Below are positions 59,278 to 64,000 of a stretch of DNA of 64,000 nucleotides, piece by piece. The translations under genes and the position numbers were made by a program. Source of the DNA: Siphonodentalium dalli. Its lineage: Eukaryota > Mollusca > Scaphopoda > Gadilida > Siphonodentaliidae. The first letter of the stretch is position 1, and every line of letters begins with the position of its first letter. The notes under the pieces were generated by a model, which saw nothing but the letters and a program-made list of their open reading frames with translations, made no database searches and was not told the DNA's origin. Location of the stretch: NCBI GenBank assembly GCA_032622095.1, contig CP136064.1:197071948-197135947 (forward strand), read 5' to 3'.

Positions 59278-60424
59278 TACGACTCAAATCGAATATGTTT
59301 ACCCCCGAAGCCAAAGAAATAGTAATTTAGAGGCATTAATCGTATTTTGTACCGTTAGTGAGGCTTTCGAGCGTACGCGTACTAGACACTCATATTTGAT
59401 GTCATTTAAAGTTGATAATTCACGTTTTGCTGTTGGTAACATGTTTCTTCAGGACGAGGTATTGTACAGTTGCATTTCATTATACTGTTACCAAACTAGC
59501 TCTCAGCCCTTTGGAATGGGAAGAAACTACAAATTCTGGAAGTCCGTAACGGGGCGCGTGCATGGTGGGGATGTGCGTACATAACTGCACGTGGGAAGCC
59601 ATATGATAAAAGTTGTTGGATATTTGAATACACATTTTCACGTGTGTGCGAACATAACAAATGAATGTTTGTTTACCGAGTTGCATGCATTATGAACACG
59701 TGGTTACTCTCACATTTATTGTGTGGTGCTGTGAACCACGCGCGAAATGTGACAGCAACAATGCGTTCATGCATTTTGGAAACAAACATTCAATTGTTGA
59801 ACGTAGCACCCCATCTTATTCAGCAAAATTCACAACACATGTAAAAAGAAAACCATAATCAGAAATGGTAACGCGTTCAAGATAATATATTATATACCCA
59901 TGATTGTAATTATAGAATATAAAATATATTGATTTCGCGAATGTCCAACTCAGAATCCGTTAAAATAACAATAACAACCAGCACCTCATTTACGAACCGA
60001 CGGCCGACTCCGCCGTCTCCGACCACAACCCTCAGTGGGTTGCAGAAACGAAAAATGTCTATAAAAGTTGGAATATAAAACTTACAAATTATCTTTTTCA
60101 TTTCTTTTATTTGTAATTGACATAGCTTGTCACAAACCAAAAATCAACATTCTTGACATAATAATGTAAAGGACAATAAACGAAATTGAAATTCCCAACT
60201 TCACCTTTTACCGGACTCGGCCTCCGGCTCGCAGTTCGACTTTTAATCATCCCAAAATTTCCCATTACTTAAATAAAACACCCATGTTAATGTCAGCGCC
60301 CATAGCTATCTAGAATCTCTATGACAGTATACACAAGAAAACGACATTTTTCGGTCTTTGATAGCAAAATGGAAGAAGTACATCTTTGGAAAGATGTGGT
60401 GGCCCTAAAAAGGAAAGTTGTTTG
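59278..60424. other. No gene; contains 59850-60300 repeat
   Basis: Carries the counterpart of 51385-51690. The plus-strand frame at 59258-59584 overlaps the LINE remnant and shows no domain. Confidence 0.45.
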
Positions 60425-62354
60425 GTGATCTTGAAATGCAGTTTTTCTGAACAGTCTTCCTTGATTAAAGTGATGTGAAACACTCCGGCAGACAACGGGC
60501 AGAGTGATCAAATAGAAATTAAGAATAATCTTTCTCAAAGTAGTTATTTGTTACGAATAGTAATCCAAATGGATGATACACAACGTCATTCTTATATATT
60601 AGTTAAATGCAATGACTCTCGATGCCATCGAGTCGATGGCGAAATCATTTTTGTTTAATTATAGCCGATAGTTGCGCCCCGAATCGAGATGTAAATATTT
60701 ACAATTTGGAGTAGTTCAGACGATGTTCTCTATGAAGTGGTGTGGTAGATTATTTTGGAAATTTTCAGTGATGTTAGTAGAATGATAACATTCCCCAGGT
60801 TGGCAAAGTGCCTGAGCACTAACTTATCAATTTCTCGCACCCGAAAAAGTCCATAACAAGTCCATAATATATCTTTAAGCATATATATAAATCTCCGAAA
60901 ACCAAAATTCTAAAGCATTAAACGATTTCTTGAAATACAGTTTTTCTGAACAGTCTTCCTTGATTAAAGTGATGTGAAACACTCCGGCAGACACCGGGCA
61001 GAGTGATCAAATAGAAATTAAGAATAATCTTTCTCAAAGTAGTTATTCGTTACGAATATTAATCCAAATGGATGATACACAACGTCATTCTTATATATTA
61101 GTTAAATGCAATGACTCTCGATGGCGAAATCATTTTTGTTTAATTATAGCCGATAGTTGCGCCCCGAATCGAGATGTAAATATTTACAATTTGGAGTAGT
61201 TCAGACGATGTTCTCTATGAAGTGGTGTGGTAGATTATTTTGGAAATTTTCAGTGATGTTAGTAGAATGATAACATTCCCCAGGTTGGCAAAGTGCCTGA
61301 GCACTAACTTATCAATTTCTCGCACCCGAAAAAGTCCATAACAAGTCCATAATATGTCTTTAAGCATATATATATAAATCTCCGAAAACCAAAATTCTAA
61401 AGCATTAAACGATTTCTTGAAATACAGTTTTTCTGAACAGTCTTCCTTGATTAAAGTGATGTGAAACACTCCGGCAGACACCGGGCAGAGTGATCAAATA
61501 GAAATTAAGAATAATCTTTCTCAAAGTAGTTATTCGTTACGAATATTAATCCAAATGGATGATACACAACGTCATTCTTATATATTAGTTAAATGCAATG
61601 ACTCTCGATGGCGAAATCATTTATGTTTAATTATAGCCGATAGTTGCGCCCCGAATCGAGATGTAAATATTTACAATTTGGAGTAGTTCAGACGATGTTC
61701 TCTATGAAGTGGTGTGGCAGATTTTTTGGGAAATTTTCAGTGATGTTAGTAGAATGATAAAATTCCCCAGGTTGGCAAAGTGCCTGAGCACTAACTTATC
61801 AATTTCTCGCACCCGAAAAAGTCCATAACAAGTCCATAATATGTCTTTAAGCATATATATAAATCTCCGAAAACCAAAATTCTAAAGCATTAAACGATTT
61901 CTTGAAATACAGTTTTTCTGAACAGTCTTCCTTGATTAAAGTGATGTGAAACACTCCGGCAGACACCGGGCAGAGTGATCAAATAGAAATTAAGAATAAT
62001 CTTTCTCAAAGTAGTTATTCGTTACGAATATTAATCCAAATGGATGATACACAACGTCATTCTTATATATTAGTTAAATGCAATGACTCTCGATGGCGAA
62101 ATCATTTTTGTTTAATTATAGCCGATAGTTGCGCCCCGAATCGAGATGTAAATATTTACAATTTGGAGTAGTTCAGACGATGTTCTCTATGAAGTGGTGT
62201 GGCAGATTTTTGTGGAAAATTTCAGTGATTTGGCAAAGTCCCTGAGCACTAACTTATCAATTTCTCGCACCTGAAAAAGTCCATAACAAGTCCATAATAT
62301 GTCTTTAAGCATATATATAAATCTCCGAAAAACAAAAATTCTAAAGCATTAAAC
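60425..62354 (+). repeat. Four-unit tandem array, ~487-bp period
   Basis: Units start at about 60425, 60924, 61411 and 61896 at GATTTCTTGAAATACAGTTT. Lengths are about 499, 487, 485 and 459: unit 1 has a short extra segment (ATGCCATCGAGTCG) and unit 4 lacks a ~26-bp stretch. The inner units are nearly identical. Each contains ACACTCCGGCAGACA and GATAGTTGCGCCCCGAATCG. No gene. Confidence 0.95.
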
Positions 62355-63897
62355 GATTTGCTATATTTCCAAGGCATATATTTCATCTGATTTAGCGAGA
62401 ATCCATATATACTTTTTCACGAGAATCCAGGGTAATTTGCGAGAATATTTACGAGAATCTAGATTTGGATTTTCGCCGAAATATAAGCCCTGATTAAGGC
62501 TGATTTCACTCTGAAGTGTGCCTAAATGGCATAAATTGTACCGTGGTTCCCATGTTCGCCAAAGTGGCATAAATTTATTTCAGGATAATACTAATTTTAG
62601 GCATTCATTTATATCACTGATATCAGGACAATAAATAGCCATTTCCATTGCATGGAACAAAGAGCGTTATTGTTTATTGGTGTTGTTTTTGGAAGTGGTG
62701 GTAGTTAAATTTTATACATTTCGACCCCCAATAAGTATTTCCGAACAAATGAATTATTAACAAGCGTGACATGACATCATTGACGAAGATAATTAACACC
62801 GATCTACAAGCAATTAAAGTCTTAAAATGAGCTAAAATTTTACATTTTCTTTAAAAAATTTACATTTTTATCTCTCGCGACATAATTGTCACCAATAAAA
62901 ACAAATTTGATTCATCGTGGAAGTTAGTCGGTGACTATAAATAATGTCACCATTCAACTGAATGTTGTTGAGCATATTTCAACCAATTTTGGAAGTTTAA
63001 ATGAATATTTTCTTCACACGCAAAGTAAAATTGACAAATTTCATGATTTTAGCCTGCTTCGTTGGGACCAACATTTGTTGTGCACACTCAAGAAACGTCT
63101 ACCGACACTCGCTATGTCAAATTATGCCATGACCATGCTATAAACTAGCTTGAAATTGGCAAAACAATGAATTTTTTTTTGGTTGAAAAAATTTACATAG
63201 AGAACGATTATTTTTCGATAAAAACGAAAATAATGCGAATTTCAGCACTCGTCAGAATGGTGCAGAATAACATACGAGTCTTCTTATATGCGAAAATTTG
63301 ACCTCATTCGATAAATTAGTCTCGTAATTAAGGATATGGAATTCCGTCGCACTGTAGTGTTACTGTACATGGCCGACGAAATTTTGAAATGTAAACACGC
63401 ATCAAATTTACCTTTTGTGAGAATAACAAAAGCGCAACCTTGATCAAAGTAATACAATACACAACAACACATAGAATAAAACTGATATAAACACGGTATA
63501 AGTGAGAATAAGACGCGTATTCAGACGTGCAATTTGACAACATTTCTTCGCTATAAATATATCTGACCCAGATGCAGCTGTTTTGCGCACGTCACTTTCC
63601 ATATTTGGAATTTCCATATATGGGACCTGAATACCGATCAATCCATTGCAAACAAATTACCACGCAATTATCTTAGCATAAAAATATATTGTAATTTATA
63701 CAACTACGACCCTGGTAACCCTGATAACTAATACAATATACCGGCCAATTCATTTTAAGATCGTTATTTCACTTTGCTTTAGGCATAAATACACTCTTGA
63801 ACGCACATAAACGACCCATTGGCGTTAAATTAAATATACTCGGTATTTATTAATATTAGTTTTTTATTGCTCAGTTTTGAGTTTGACCCTTGACACC
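62355..63897. other. No gene recognised
   Basis: AT-rich DNA. Short frames on both strands have no supported features. Confidence 0.4.
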
Positions 63898-64000
63898 TGT
63901 CAATATATTTGGGCTGAATTCATATGATGCGGTATTATTCCTCGAAATAAACAACAAAGCAGTCGTTACTTCGAAATGTCGTTTGGGCTAACATTTACAC
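63898..64000 (+). repeat. Repeat shared with 35763-35866, cut by window end
   Basis: ATATTTGGGCTGAATTCATA through GTTTGGGCTAACATTTACA matches the earlier copy with few differences. Confidence 0.85.

Overview
This is AT-rich animal nuclear DNA. It is probably from a marine invertebrate, and a mollusc-like genome fits best: there are many foldback and hAT-type non-autonomous elements, short poly-C runs, the palindrome TACATGTA is frequent, and long (GA)n and (GT)n tracts occur. There is no operon structure, dense coding or prokaryotic signal. No intact protein-coding gene could be supported. What can be supported is a mosaic of transposable elements, tandem arrays, segmental duplications and a few broken exons.

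Layout. Bases 1-6612 look like most of one large foldback element whose inverted ends are built of tandem subrepeats; it carries a LINE remnant, degenerate minisatellite DNA, a hairpin cluster and a 702-bp direct duplication. Bases 8621-29490 and 29491-49065 are two tandem copies of a segment of about 20 kb. Three conserved blocks, here called A, B and C, occur in the same order in both copies: A1 8621-11730, B1 11972-14004, C1 23391-29490, then A2 29483-31291, B2 37361-39397, C2 42370-49065. The copies differ mainly by insertions and deletions: a 1.22-kb TIR element in A1, 9.4 kb between B1 and C1 found only in copy 1, 6.1 kb between A2 and B2 found only in copy 2 (with a clean hAT element), a 2.96-kb transposon between B2 and C2, and a SINE-like insertion in C2. 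Bases 49065-50110 are microsatellite. Bases 50180-64000 hold small duplicated fragments, two copies of a possible exon, a 2.8-kb TIR element filled with inverted tandem arrays, a second copy of the LINE tail, and a four-unit tandem array with a period of about 487 bp.

The only recognisable non-LINE protein-coding remains are two broken exons (14677-14921 and about 18990-19380). They belong to a family with a tyrosine-recombinase-like C-terminal domain followed by a Trp-containing helical domain, as in Crypton-derived genes of fish, corals and molluscs. They lie in the 9.4 kb missing from copy 2.

The most striking theme is structural. At least four unrelated elements (1-6612, 24067-25426 with its paralogue 43046-44433, 39404-42366, and 55671-58458) share one design: short or moderate terminal inverted repeats joined to, or built from, tandem arrays that run in opposite orientations towards the centre.
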